Part shown: one piece after another, positions 27,119 through 35,319 of the stretch
Position numbering within the stretch: the stretch's first letter is position 1
Layout: each line of letters begins with the position of its first letter
Assembly: GCF_001936615.1 (NCBI RefSeq)
Contig: NZ_MLBF01000015.1
Coordinates: forward strand, 33,078-97,077
DNA length: 64,000 nucleotides
DNA from: Desulfosporosinus metallidurans
GTDB taxonomy: Bacteria > Bacillota > Desulfitobacteriia > Desulfitobacteriales > Desulfitobacteriaceae
Reading direction: 5' to 3'
Translations under genes and position numbers: made by a program
The notes under the pieces: generated by a model
What the model saw: only the letters and a program-made list of their open reading frames with translations
Databases searched by the model: none
Told to the model about the DNA's origin: nothing

Positions 27119-28033
27119 CTATTTATTCACGGGTTTTGTCACCTTCAGCACATAAAACGAAGTTGCCAGAGCAGTCATAAGCATGACTACAATCAGCGTT
27201 TTCCCTATGGTGGTCCCTGTTAAAATGGCAAACCATTCGGCATTGGAAAAACGCATCATCGGGATAATGCTGAACATCATGCCCACCGTCATCAGATAAT
27301 CCCGCCACACCCTGGTCATCATGCTGTCACTTTCTATCTGCATTGCTTTTGCATCATTCATCGACTTTATCACAGGAAACAGGGCGAATTTCAAACGTCT
27401 GTCGCGATAGCAAAGAATCAGCATTTTTACCCACTCGGCAAAATACCTGTTCTTAATCTTTGCCGCTAGACGGTAAAGCCCATGCTCTATGTTCGGATTG
27501 ATGAGCTTTATCTCGGAGACAAACTCATCAAATGGCGTTGGCTTTCTTAACCTCACCGGGATATACCTGTTTTTCTCCTCAACATAGGTTTCCATCGCCT
27601 TGATAATGTCGTCACAGCCGGCATAGGCATTGGTGATGATCGACATGGTATTTTCAAGCCCTTCGATTTCCTCCCTCGCAGCCTTGGCACTTATTACAGT
27701 AAGGTAAAAGTAGGGAGTAGGTGTAAGGCAGACTGCCATAACCGCTGCCAATCCAGCGTTGTTAAAAAGCAGAAACCCTGCCATAAAACCCAACACCAGT
27801 GCTGCGGCAACCATCAGGATGAATTTTTTGAACGTGTATCCGGTTTGCCGAAACTGGGTTGTAAATCGGATGGTTACTCTCTCGCTGATTTTTAGCTTTG
27901 CCCCTGACAGGTACAGCCGCCGCTGTTTCAAGATATTTTTCTCCACGGTAAAAGGGTTTATCTTCAGCAGGAGGAAAAGGGACAGGCTGATAAGGACAAA
28001 GACAAAGGTAAGGGATATCTGGATACTATTCAT
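27119..28033 (-). CDS. Tad pilus inner-membrane platform protein, TadB-like
   Basis: 304 residues with the T2SSF-family arrangement: N-terminal helix, paired helices near residues 70-110 and a C-terminal pair. NTMSIITNAYAGCDDIIKAM matches the family's cytoplasmic helical domain. It lies 13 bases after the CpaF-like ATPase gene. Sequence divergence from textbook TadB is high; the call rests on topology and gene order. Confidence 0.83.
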   Translation of the reverse strand: MNSIQISLTFVFVLISLSLFLLLKINPFTVEKNILKQRRLYLSGAKLKISERVTIRFTTQFRQTGYTFKKFILMVAAALVLGFMAGFLLFNNAGLAAVMAVCLTPTPYFYLTVISAKAAREEIEGLENTMSIITNAYAGCDDIIKAMETYVEEKNRYIPVRLRKPTPFDEFVSEIKLINPNIEHGLYRLAAKIKNRYFAEWVKMLILCYRDRRLKFALFPVIKSMNDAKAMQIESDSMMTRVWRDYLMTVGMMFSIIPMMRFSNAEWFAILTGTTIGKTLIVVMLMTALATSFYVLKVTKPVNK

Positions 28034-28046
28034 AATCAGCCTCCCC

Positions 28047-29441
28047 CTAATTTTTATACTCTTTTCCTGCGAAATGGCGAACTTCCTTTAGTTCAACACC
28101 ATTGATCAAGAGCCGCTCGGCCAGGGCCTGGGATACATGCCCCAGGCGTTTGTGATTTCCTACAACCTCAATAATTCTTCCGGCTTCGTCTTTTTCGTAG
28201 TGGTCTACATCATATTTAAAAAGGGTATTGCCTGTGACTTCACCGTTCTTCACCCCTGTGGCTTCGAATATTTCGATATACTTGCGGGATTTGTCGGGAA
28301 GCTGCATTTTAAAAAGCATGATCGGAAAGGCTTCCACGATGTTTTTGAGCAGTCTTTCCTCCGACAGAGAGGTTCCGGCTTCCAGGCACATGGTGAGGAT
28401 TCTTTCATAGGCCGTCCGCGCGCTGTTGGCGTGGAGGGTGCTGATGATGGTATGCCCTGTCCTTCCAGCCTCCTGCACCGTCAGTGCTTCCTTTCCCCTC
28501 ATCTCAGCCGGGACAAGGATTGCCGGATGAAGCCTTAAGGATAGCTTTAATAGGTCAAGCATGGTGATGGGGTTAGGTTCTTCCTTCGTCAAAAGGTGAA
28601 TGACATCATTAACCATGACGTCGTTTTCATCCAGCTGTACCAAGGTGAGCTCTCTTGTGTCTTCAATGGTAACAATTCTTTTATCACTTGAAATACAGCT
28701 TAAGATATATCCCATATCGGAGGTTTTTCCGCTGCCGGTTGCTCCGGCGATGGCTAACGATATGCCGTTGTTTACGCAGAGGGTGAGAAAGTCCAGTTCC
28801 TCTGCTGTTGCTGTCCCCCAATGGATAAGGTTCTCTCTTGTGATATAGGACGGCTTTTGCTTTCTGATGGAAGCAATGGCACCTGCATCAGGGTCAACAC
28901 ACGGTACAATGGCACCCGACATACGGATTCCTCTGGATATGAAGCTGTCGCCGATGGGCTTTGAGCCATCTAGGATGACATTGCCGAACCGGCTCATTTT
29001 CTTGGCGATGTTTGAGCATGCGTCCGGGTTGCTGAATGTGACCGGGAGCCGTACCTTTTTATCTTTGTATAAAACCCATACTCCGTTGTACCCATTGACG
29101 TTGATCTCTTCAACCTCGCTGTCCTTCAGGTATTCCGATAAAATCCCTATGCCCGCCATATCGTTGTAAACCTGGTCTACCAGCTCGGAGATATTTTGAA
29201 TCCCCTTTACCACCATCCGCTCACTGTTCAAATACTGCATGATAAGATTTTTGAGCTTTCCCTCGGCTTCCTCCGAATAGAGCACCTGGGCCAGCTCGGT
29301 AGAGTGGTTTTTAGAGATGATCCGCTGCAGCTTATCTAGAATATCGCTATAGTCCTGGGCTTCAAGATTGTTCTCCCCGCCGTCGGAGCGCTGCTTGTTT
29401 GCCTTGTAAATCAGCTCATTGACTGAAAACTTGTTAATCAC
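28047..29441 (-). CDS. cpaF: Tad pilus assembly ATPase CpaF/TadA
   Basis: 464-residue secretion ATPase that powers pilus assembly. The Walker A motif is AGATGSGKT (about residues 232-240); the Asp box is near TIEDTRELTLVQL, Walker B near HPAILVPAEMRGKEALTVQE, and the His box is GHTIISTLHANSARTAYERI. It begins with GTG, whose GTGA overlaps the TadZ stop, so the two are translationally coupled. Length and motifs are complete, so the enzyme is probably functional. Confidence 0.93.
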   Translation of the reverse strand: MINKFSVNELIYKANKQRSDGGENNLEAQDYSDILDKLQRIISKNHSTELAQVLYSEEAEGKLKNLIMQYLNSERMVVKGIQNISELVDQVYNDMAGIGILSEYLKDSEVEEINVNGYNGVWVLYKDKKVRLPVTFSNPDACSNIAKKMSRFGNVILDGSKPIGDSFISRGIRMSGAIVPCVDPDAGAIASIRKQKPSYITRENLIHWGTATAEELDFLTLCVNNGISLAIAGATGSGKTSDMGYILSCISSDKRIVTIEDTRELTLVQLDENDVMVNDVIHLLTKEEPNPITMLDLLKLSLRLHPAILVPAEMRGKEALTVQEAGRTGHTIISTLHANSARTAYERILTMCLEAGTSLSEERLLKNIVEAFPIMLFKMQLPDKSRKYIEIFEATGVKNGEVTGNTLFKYDVDHYEKDEAGRIIEVVGNHKRLGHVSQALAERLLINGVELKEVRHFAGKEYKN

Positions 29442-30175
29442 TTTCCTTTACCTCCGCAGATTTCATCTGAGATTTGCTCCAGAACCTTGCTGTAGCTTCT
29501 GCATCTCCTATCCTTGAAGAAATATATCGGTGTACCGGCGTTTTCAAGCTCACTTGCCCGTTTTACAAATGGAAGCTCATGAGCAAAGGAAAGTTCTATC
29601 AGGCTTTTAAAGGTTTCGTCGCAGAAATCACCGTTAGGAGCTTGCATTATATTGATTTGCTTATCGGCTATATGCAGCTCTCTTACAAAATCCTCTACAC
29701 CCTTATGCCACATTTGCGCTGCTATGGATGGTTTATACAGGGTATATATCCTTTCGGCCATCCAAAGACCTACGCCGGATACCGGATTTGCAACATCCTC
29801 AGCGCCATCAACGATCAGGATATCAAACACTAATGAAGCCGCATTAATCAGCTTTTCCACACTTTGAAGGGATACGCTGTCACAAAGAAGTCCGGTGTAG
29901 TGATTTGGCGCCGACAGGAAAAACAGGTTCTTGTTTTCCTCATACTCTGAAAACTTCTCTCCAATGTTGGGGTTATCATCATTCAACCCATGGAACAAGC
30001 CCTTGTCAGGCAGGACACTTTGACCAAAAAATATTTGCAGATTGCCGTATATCAGATTGGAGGAGATAAGCCCAACAAGGCGGTCACGGCTTGCCAAAGC
30101 ACAGGCCAGGTTGACCGCAAAGGTAGTTTTTCCGCTGTTGTTCTTGCCCCAAACGGCTACTAGCTTACTGCCCAT
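29438..30175 (-). CDS. ParA/MinD-like ATPase of the pilus operon, TadZ/CpaE-like
   Basis: A 245-residue P-loop protein starting at ATG 30173-30175 with AGAGGG seven bases upstream; a longer frame to 30232 overlaps cpaB further and lacks such a site. The Walker A region reads WGKNNSGKTTFAVNLACALA, followed by LVGLISSNLIYGN and LIVDGAEDVANP. TadZ proteins position the Tad machine at the pole. A receiver domain as in CpaE is absent. It overlaps cpaB by 11 bases and cpaF by 4. Confidence 0.83.
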   Translation of the reverse strand: MGSKLVAVWGKNNSGKTTFAVNLACALASRDRLVGLISSNLIYGNLQIFFGQSVLPDKGLFHGLNDDNPNIGEKFSEYEENKNLFFLSAPNHYTGLLCDSVSLQSVEKLINAASLVFDILIVDGAEDVANPVSGVGLWMAERIYTLYKPSIAAQMWHKGVEDFVRELHIADKQINIMQAPNGDFCDETFKSLIELSFAHELPFVKRASELENAGTPIYFFKDRRCRSYSKVLEQISDEICGGKGK

Positions 30176-30887
30176 CGCCAAGCCCTCTTTTCTCAAATAT
30201 GAAATGCAGTTTGCCAGTGTACTCTGCTTCAATAAGTTTTACTGCCTGTGCTTCGGTGACAATAAGGGTGACGGTCTTGGGTACAGGGTCTAAAGCTGGA
30301 CTCTTGTTATCCGCCTGCTGCTGTTCCCTCACCTGTTCAGTGCTTTGTGTGCGGGAATTTTCCACACTGTAAACCTCAAGGCTTTTAAGCTCGGGGTAAA
30401 CCATTACCTTTGAAGAAGTACCTTGCTCCGTATTTAAATTTTCCTTTTGATTGAGAAAGACGGCAACCGTCACAAAGTCACCGCTTTTCAGATGCGATGA
30501 AAGTCCCGCAGCAATACTCGGTACACTGACTGTAACGAGGCGTTTATTGTCCTTGACAATACGGTCCAGCTGCTCATCGGTGACAAAATTGCCTATCTTT
30601 TGGGGAAACAGGTAGTCTCCCTTAGCAATGTAGGTCTTTGCTATCTTGCCGATAATCGAGTTTTTGTCATTTATGATGTTGTCCGGCAGTCCGTATTTCC
30701 CAACTTCGACTTCAGCAAAATATTTGCTTTGTATCTTCGTGCCTGCCGGGATATCCTCTGCAGCCCGCAGCACCATCACCGTTGCGCTCTTGCCCCCATA
30801 AAACTTCGGCAGGAGCAAAAAGGAAATAGCTCCTGCCAGGACAATGCAGAGGATGCTTAAAAATATCCGGTTCTTAAGAATTTTCAA
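30165..30887 (-). CDS. CpaB-like SAF-domain pilus protein
   Basis: 240 residues with an N-terminal membrane helix (IFLSILCIVLAGAISFLLLP), a SAF domain near residues 40-105 (VLRAAEDIPAGTKIQSKYFA) and an exported remainder of the RcpC/CpaB type ending in a variable domain. In Tad systems CpaB stabilises or caps the secretion channel. It is the first pilus gene, 30 bases after the helicase, so the helicase and pilus genes may share a transcript. Confidence 0.85.
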   Translation of the reverse strand: MKILKNRIFLSILCIVLAGAISFLLLPKFYGGKSATVMVLRAAEDIPAGTKIQSKYFAEVEVGKYGLPDNIINDKNSIIGKIAKTYIAKGDYLFPQKIGNFVTDEQLDRIVKDNKRLVTVSVPSIAAGLSSHLKSGDFVTVAVFLNQKENLNTEQGTSSKVMVYPELKSLEVYSVENSRTQSTEQVREQQQADNKSPALDPVPKTVTLIVTEAQAVKLIEAEYTGKLHFIFEKRGLGDGQ

Positions 30888-30917
30888 TACATCTTCATCC
30901 TTTCCTAAAGGTATGTC

Positions 30918-33215
30918 TTATTCAAAATACTCCGCAGCCTTGACGTTTTTCACAAACTCCCCAACCTCGTCAATGGACCCGGCCAGGGTATATCCGAGGA
31001 TGGAATCCAGCACCCTGCGATGGTATTTGCCGTACCTGCTGGCGCGATAATCCAGAATGGCGACCACTCCCGTATCGGTTTCGCTGCGGATCAGCCGTCC
31101 CAAACCCTGCCGGAGCCTGGCAATCATCACCGGGAAGGCATACCTGTCAATAAACTTTGAAAGAGAGGAAAAGTCCTTCTTTTTGTACTCCATGATGGGC
31201 GACGGCACAGGAAAGGGCAGATTGATCACGATGATGGAGGACAGGATATCACCGGGGAAGTCCACGCCCTCCCAAAAAGAGCCGGAAGCGAAAATGACAC
31301 CGTTTCGGCTTTTTCTAAACGCCTCGGCGGTGTTCTTTGTCCCCTTGGGCATGGTAATAAGGGGGAAATGGGTGATTCTGTCCTTCAATATCTCATGCAC
31401 AGCCGATAGCAATTTGTAGGAGGTGAAAAGAATAGCGGTATGGCCGTAGGTGGCCTCCACCAGCTTTTCAATTTCATCCGAAACGGTGGTTATATACCGC
31501 TCGTCGTTTTTATCGGGAAAGGGTACTTTCTCGGAGAGATAGAGCCTTGTGTTACTCTTATAGTCAAAAGGGGAAGGCATCCGTATCTCCGCCAGCAGCA
31601 AGGAGGACAGTTTGCCGATGCCTGTCTGCTCCTTGAAAAAGCCGTAGCCGGTGTCGTCGGTCAAGGTTGCCGAGGTCAGTATTTTGGAGGCCATGCCTTT
31701 CCACAGCACCTCATAGAGCAGAGCTTCCATGTTGGTGGGGATGGCGGCAAGCTGCCATAGTCCGTCGTCGCCTTTTTCCAGCCAATAGATGACATCCTTT
31801 GGCGCCAGAAAGGTTTCGATTCCGGCGTTGATTTCACGATGCAGGCGCGCAAGCTGCCGGCAGCGGGTAATATCCTGAAAACAGGCCCGGTATATCTCGT
31901 CAAGGCTGGTCTGCAAATCCTGCATGGCTCTTTTGACGGCGGTATTGATTTTCACGGTTTTCTGCCGGTTTTCCTCCGTTTCATCAGAGGGCAGGGTTTT
32001 TTCAAGCTCCATAAACAGTTTTTGATTATGAAATGCCAGGTCATCCGTCAGCTGATAGGTTTTTTTGTGGTAGGCCTTGTTGCCGGTGGTGTGATTGTGG
32101 AGAATTCGGATAAACTCGCCCGTCAGAGCGCTTGAAAAGCTCTCTCCCAAGATCTGATAGGCGGCGTCCAGGAGCTTATGGGCCTCGTCTATGATATGTA
32201 CGGCGCATTTCGGTATCAGGGGTGCAAGGCCCGAATGCTCCCGCTGCACATTGGCAAGATAGTAATTGTGGTTTGTCACCTGAAAGGTATAGCCATCTGA
32301 TCTGGCGCGGCTGATATAGTCGATATACCGGCACTTTTTGTAGTATGAACAATTGCGGCCGCAGTCCCTGGGCACGTTGATTTTGCGGACGACATGCTGT
32401 TTGATGTCGGGGTAGGCGTCCAGGTCAATATTGCCCTGCTCCAGTGTCTTTGCTTTCAGCTTTTGATAAAGCCTTACATCCCTCGAACTATCGCTGTTTT
32501 CGAGATAGCCCATGAAATCCGCGTAGCGTTCCTCACACAGATAATGCTCCTTTCCCTTTCGGAGTACAGCGGTAACGGGGCTTGCGATGATTTTATACTC
32601 CATTAGTATCTTTGAAAGGTCCTGGATAAACTTCCCTATGACGGCCTGCTGTAAATCAATGCTGGAGGTGGTAATGGTAATGGGGGTCGGGTTCATTGGA
32701 CCGGCAAAAACATAGGGGCTCGTCCATCTTTCCTTCCCCTCGTACAGACCGTAGACGATAGCGGCCACAAGGTAGGCAAGGGTTTTACCCGTGCCCACCT
32801 CGGCTTCGCACAGGGCGACCTTTTTATGCCTCATGCTCTCGAACATCATCACCGCCAGTTCGATCTGCTTGTCCCGCACCGCATAGCCGTATTCCGGCAG
32901 GAGCTGCCTGAATATGGCTTCAATCAGAATTTGGGGCTGTGGTGGCAGCACAAACTGATATACCTTGCAGTGAAGTATCTTTTTAACAAGGCCCGGATAG
33001 TCTGCTTCGGTGAGCACAGTTCGGCTGGTTGCCACCACAACCGACTTCTCGGTGGCATAGTTCAGCACGGAGTATGTAAATCTTTTTCCCGAAAATCGCA
33101 AATAGACAATATACCTGCCGTCCAGGGTAAAGAAATAACTGCTGTCAGCCTTTATTTTTCCGGCCAGGATGTACTTTTCCAGAATGGAATAGTCTCTCGT
33201 CGTTACATCAAACAT
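30918..33215 (-). CDS. DinG/XPD-type ATP-dependent DNA helicase
   Basis: 765-residue superfamily 2 helicase. Walker A is EAEVGTGKT (about 137-145), the DEAH box is in HIIDEAHKLLDAAYQI, and cysteines in CGRNCSYYKKC and a preceding Cys could bind the 4Fe-4S cluster of the XPD/DinG class. The helicase C2 domain has FASGSFWEGVDFPGD, INLPFPVPSPIMEY and RLRQGLGRLIRSETD. No N-terminal exonuclease domain is present. It sits at the head of the pilus operon within the mobile element and may serve element replication or mobilisation; this is inference. Confidence 0.9.
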   Translation of the reverse strand: MFDVTTRDYSILEKYILAGKIKADSSYFFTLDGRYIVYLRFSGKRFTYSVLNYATEKSVVVATSRTVLTEADYPGLVKKILHCKVYQFVLPPQPQILIEAIFRQLLPEYGYAVRDKQIELAVMMFESMRHKKVALCEAEVGTGKTLAYLVAAIVYGLYEGKERWTSPYVFAGPMNPTPITITTSSIDLQQAVIGKFIQDLSKILMEYKIIASPVTAVLRKGKEHYLCEERYADFMGYLENSDSSRDVRLYQKLKAKTLEQGNIDLDAYPDIKQHVVRKINVPRDCGRNCSYYKKCRYIDYISRARSDGYTFQVTNHNYYLANVQREHSGLAPLIPKCAVHIIDEAHKLLDAAYQILGESFSSALTGEFIRILHNHTTGNKAYHKKTYQLTDDLAFHNQKLFMELEKTLPSDETEENRQKTVKINTAVKRAMQDLQTSLDEIYRACFQDITRCRQLARLHREINAGIETFLAPKDVIYWLEKGDDGLWQLAAIPTNMEALLYEVLWKGMASKILTSATLTDDTGYGFFKEQTGIGKLSSLLLAEIRMPSPFDYKSNTRLYLSEKVPFPDKNDERYITTVSDEIEKLVEATYGHTAILFTSYKLLSAVHEILKDRITHFPLITMPKGTKNTAEAFRKSRNGVIFASGSFWEGVDFPGDILSSIIVINLPFPVPSPIMEYKKKDFSSLSKFIDRYAFPVMIARLRQGLGRLIRSETDTGVVAILDYRASRYGKYHRRVLDSILGYTLAGSIDEVGEFVKNVKAAEYFE

Positions 33216-33740
33216 TTTTCATCTCCCTTGTATTCACGAAACTATGAAAACGCCTGGCGGCAGAATGGTGCGCCGGAGCACCACAGGTTTTGGAAAAACA
33301 TCAAGGCGTCAATCGCTTTGAATTCCGGCGCAATAGTTCTGCAGTCAAACAAAAACGGCAAAAATGAAGAATGTATCATACTTGTTCACAACGTCCCTGA
33401 TACCGGGGATGTACTGGGCTGCTCCTTGCTGGAAAGCAACATATCAGCCGGCATGGGTATCAGTTTCCAACCCAAACCAACATGATCCCGTCATTCGTCG
33501 CGGGCTGCCCAATGCGGTGAGGCGTTCAAGGCAGAAGTATCATTGTGTATCCCTTTCCCCGTCATCGCCATTCAGCCCGCAACAGGCTGATTCAAAGCCG
33601 GGAGTAATCGCTCGCATTCCTACGGAATGGTCATGGCGTTCCCGCTTACGTGGCTTGCCGCTGTCAACGGCGGGAAAGGTGGTTTTCCCAATACACCGAA
33701 TATGCACTTGTCAAGGAACAGCGAGGGAGATAATTAAAAT
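33216..33740. other. gene-poor stretch before the helicase
   Basis: Both strands have open frames of 50-90 codons here, overlapping each other, but none has a clear start, ribosome binding site or familiar motif. A minus-strand peptide near 33235-33380 (FKAIDALMFFQNLWCSGAPF) is plausible as an old element gene. I cannot support a gene. Confidence 0.4.
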
Positions 33741-33742
33741 AA

Positions 33743-33774
33743 CCCCTCACTTCTTTAAGGAAAAAAGTGAGGGG
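33743..33774 (-). terminator. terminator after the sigma-like gene
   Basis: CCCCTCACTT and AAGTGAGGGG form a 10-bp stem (33743-33752, 33765-33774), followed on the minus strand by TTATTTTAATT. It lies 17 bases beyond the stop of the gene at 33791. Confidence 0.75.
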
Positions 33775-33790
33775 GTGGTCGGAATTATTT

Positions 33791-34204
33791 TTAAATTTGT
33801 AGTATCTTTTTTAGCTTGCCGAGTATCTTCGTTTTTCTATCATGTAGGGTCGTCTTTGCAATTCCGAGCATAGCGCACAGTTCTCTTTCGCTTTTGCCCT
33901 TGAAAAACAGCGTATAGATCAGCAGCCGTTCCTGCTCCGTCAGCATTTCCATCGCCGCAGTCAACCGGGAAAGCATCTCAGCCTTGATAAGCTTGTCCTC
34001 CGCGGATTCCTGTGTCTGCGATAATAAGTAATCTATCTGAATGCCTTTTTCCGCGCATTCTTCATAGGATAGATCATTTCGCTCGGAAAGCTTGTCCAAA
34101 TAATATTCGCGCTCTTTATGCTGATAATATGCCTTGTAAACTTCCTCGGTTACGGAGATTCGCTTCTTATTGATAAGCAGGGTGTATGTTTTGTCCTCCT
34201 GCAT
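33791..34204 (-). CDS. small sigma-70 region-4-like factor of the mobile element
   Basis: 137 residues with a C-terminal helix-turn-helix typical of sigma region 4: LTEQERLLIYTLFFKGKSER and GIAKTTLHDRKTKILGKLKK. The N-terminal half (VTEEVYKAYYQHKEREYYLD) is the usual front part of sigma-like regulators found in Tn916-type and related Clostridia elements. It lacks a convincing region 2, so it may act as an accessory factor rather than a full sigma. It has its own terminator and is separated from the helicase by 575 bases. Confidence 0.8.
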   Translation of the reverse strand: MQEDKTYTLLINKKRISVTEEVYKAYYQHKEREYYLDKLSERNDLSYEECAEKGIQIDYLLSQTQESAEDKLIKAEMLSRLTAAMEMLTEQERLLIYTLFFKGKSERELCAMLGIAKTTLHDRKTKILGKLKKILQI

Positions 34205-34689
34205 TTTGATTCCCTCCGTTTCTGATTTGTGAATTTCTCAAAATCAGAAATGGAGGGAGGAGAGCGGCACCCTACCGACTTGGCAAGGGTGTCAAAGTAT
34301 TTAATTGCAACCTGCGGTCGAAAATTTAGATTTTTTGTCAAATAAAAAACCGCAATTTGCGACAAACAAATTGCGGTTTTACGGCTTGTATGAGGTGTAT
34401 TGAATTGTAAAATTGTTGAGGTCTGCGTGGAATTCCGCAGAGATCTAAGGTACCTATACGTGTCGGAGAAGCTAATCCCTGCATGATAAGTGCCTTTATA
34501 CCTTTTTAGTTCAGCTACTTGAACCTTTCTATTTTTATTAAAATCCCATTTTTCATTTGCCAGCACCTCACTCACATGAAATGAAAAATATAAATCTATG
34601 ATGATGACATTTTTGGTGCTACGGTCATATTTTGTTGAAATATGTCATTGTATTACTGGCATCAAATTATGAAATTCCCTCGTTACGTC
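34205..34689. other. no supported gene; DNA between the c-di-GMP riboswitch and the sigma-like gene
   Basis: On the minus strand an open frame (34150-34575) with a GTG start runs through this stretch, but it crosses the strong hairpin at 34346-34380 and resembles nothing I know. Its first 65 codons (ANEKWDFNKNRKVQVAELKR) could be what remains of the gene once controlled by the riboswitch. Confidence 0.35.
34346..34380 (-). terminator. intrinsic terminator
   Basis: AAAACCGCAATTTG (34346-34359) and CAAATTGCGGTTTT (34367-34380) form a perfect 14-bp stem; on the minus strand TTTTTTATTTG follows. It should end any transcript coming from the c-di-GMP riboswitch before the sigma-like gene. Confidence 0.8.
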
Positions 34690-34721
34690 TAAAACGCAAA
34701 AAGCCTGCCACTGAGGGCAGG
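34690..34721 (-). terminator. terminator of the c-di-GMP riboswitch expression platform
   Basis: On the minus strand CCTGCC-CTCAGT-GGCAGG is followed by CTTTTTGCGTTTT. It starts about 15 bases after the aptamer; an upstream CAGGTCTAAACCTG could compete for the same bases and act as antiterminator. Confidence 0.8.
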
Positions 34722-34735
34722 TTTAGACCTGTTGT

Positions 34736-34840
34736 CTCTGCGGTAGCCAGGCTATCATAGTGCTGGTAAGCACCTTAGACCCTATGGCTTTGCGTCCCTG
34801 TCTTTTGACAGGTTTGCCCTTAGCGCGGATAATTCAATTG
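34736..34840 (-). promoter_or_regulatory. cyclic di-GMP-I (GEMM) riboswitch
   Basis: The minus strand has the full GEMM-I pattern: AGGGCAAACC, a P1b hairpin CTGTC-AAAA-GACAG, the linker GGGACGCAAAGCC, GGGTCTAAGG, and the second helix with TAGCCTGGCTACC. The order, spacing and conserved bases match the Vc2-type aptamer. It is followed by an intrinsic terminator, so control is probably by transcription attenuation. No intact gene lies directly downstream; the next are the sigma-like factor and, further on, the helicase and Tad pilus operon. Confidence 0.93.
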
Positions 34841-35274
34841 TTATTTATAAAAGGCCGGGTTGTTCCTATTCCAATTTGGCTCTTCAACATCAAACACTCT
34901 GTGCAGGCAGCTTTGTTTCATGTTGGGTTTAGTAATAAGATATAGTTATCCGCATACTGTCATTTTGGATAGATGTGAGTCCAAGTTCATGATTTTAGTT
35001 CACTTAACCTTTTTTGTAAAATTCTTATATTTTGGCGACAAAAAAAGTAAAAGATTCCAATTTAATATTCTTTCAATGGCCAAGTAAGACAACATAGATT
35101 AAAACCCCTCTCAATATTGGAGTGAGATAAAATGGAAATTATCCCTATATATATAATATTACATTAACTTGTAAAAATCACGTATTTTTCTAAACTTTTT
35201 TTAAGATGTACTGGGATGTGTCATTTATATATCAAAAATCGTTATAGAGTCTTTATAATTATCGTTTATTCCAC
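34841..35274. other. intergenic, AT-rich
   Basis: No gene is supported on either strand. It separates the SIR2 gene terminator from the c-di-GMP riboswitch and must carry the riboswitch promoter, which I could not place with confidence. Confidence 0.5.
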
Positions 35275-35275
35275 A

Positions 35276-35307
35276 AGACAAAAAATTGGCGGAAGATACC
35301 GCCAATT
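35276..35307 (-). terminator. terminator of the SIR2-STAND gene
   Basis: AATTGGCGG and CCGCCAATT pair around a 6-base loop (35284-35307), followed on the minus strand by TTTTTTGTC. It is 12 bases after the stop codon. Confidence 0.85.
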
Positions 35308-35319
35308 AAATAATTTCTT

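Noticed and set aside
33216..33740. Open frames on both strands before the helicase gene
   Set aside because: They overlap each other on opposite strands, lack a start with ribosome binding site and show no recognisable motif.
34150..34575. 141-codon minus-strand frame after the c-di-GMP riboswitch
   Set aside because: It runs through a perfect 14-bp terminator hairpin and into the sigma-like gene in another frame; at most its first part is a relic.
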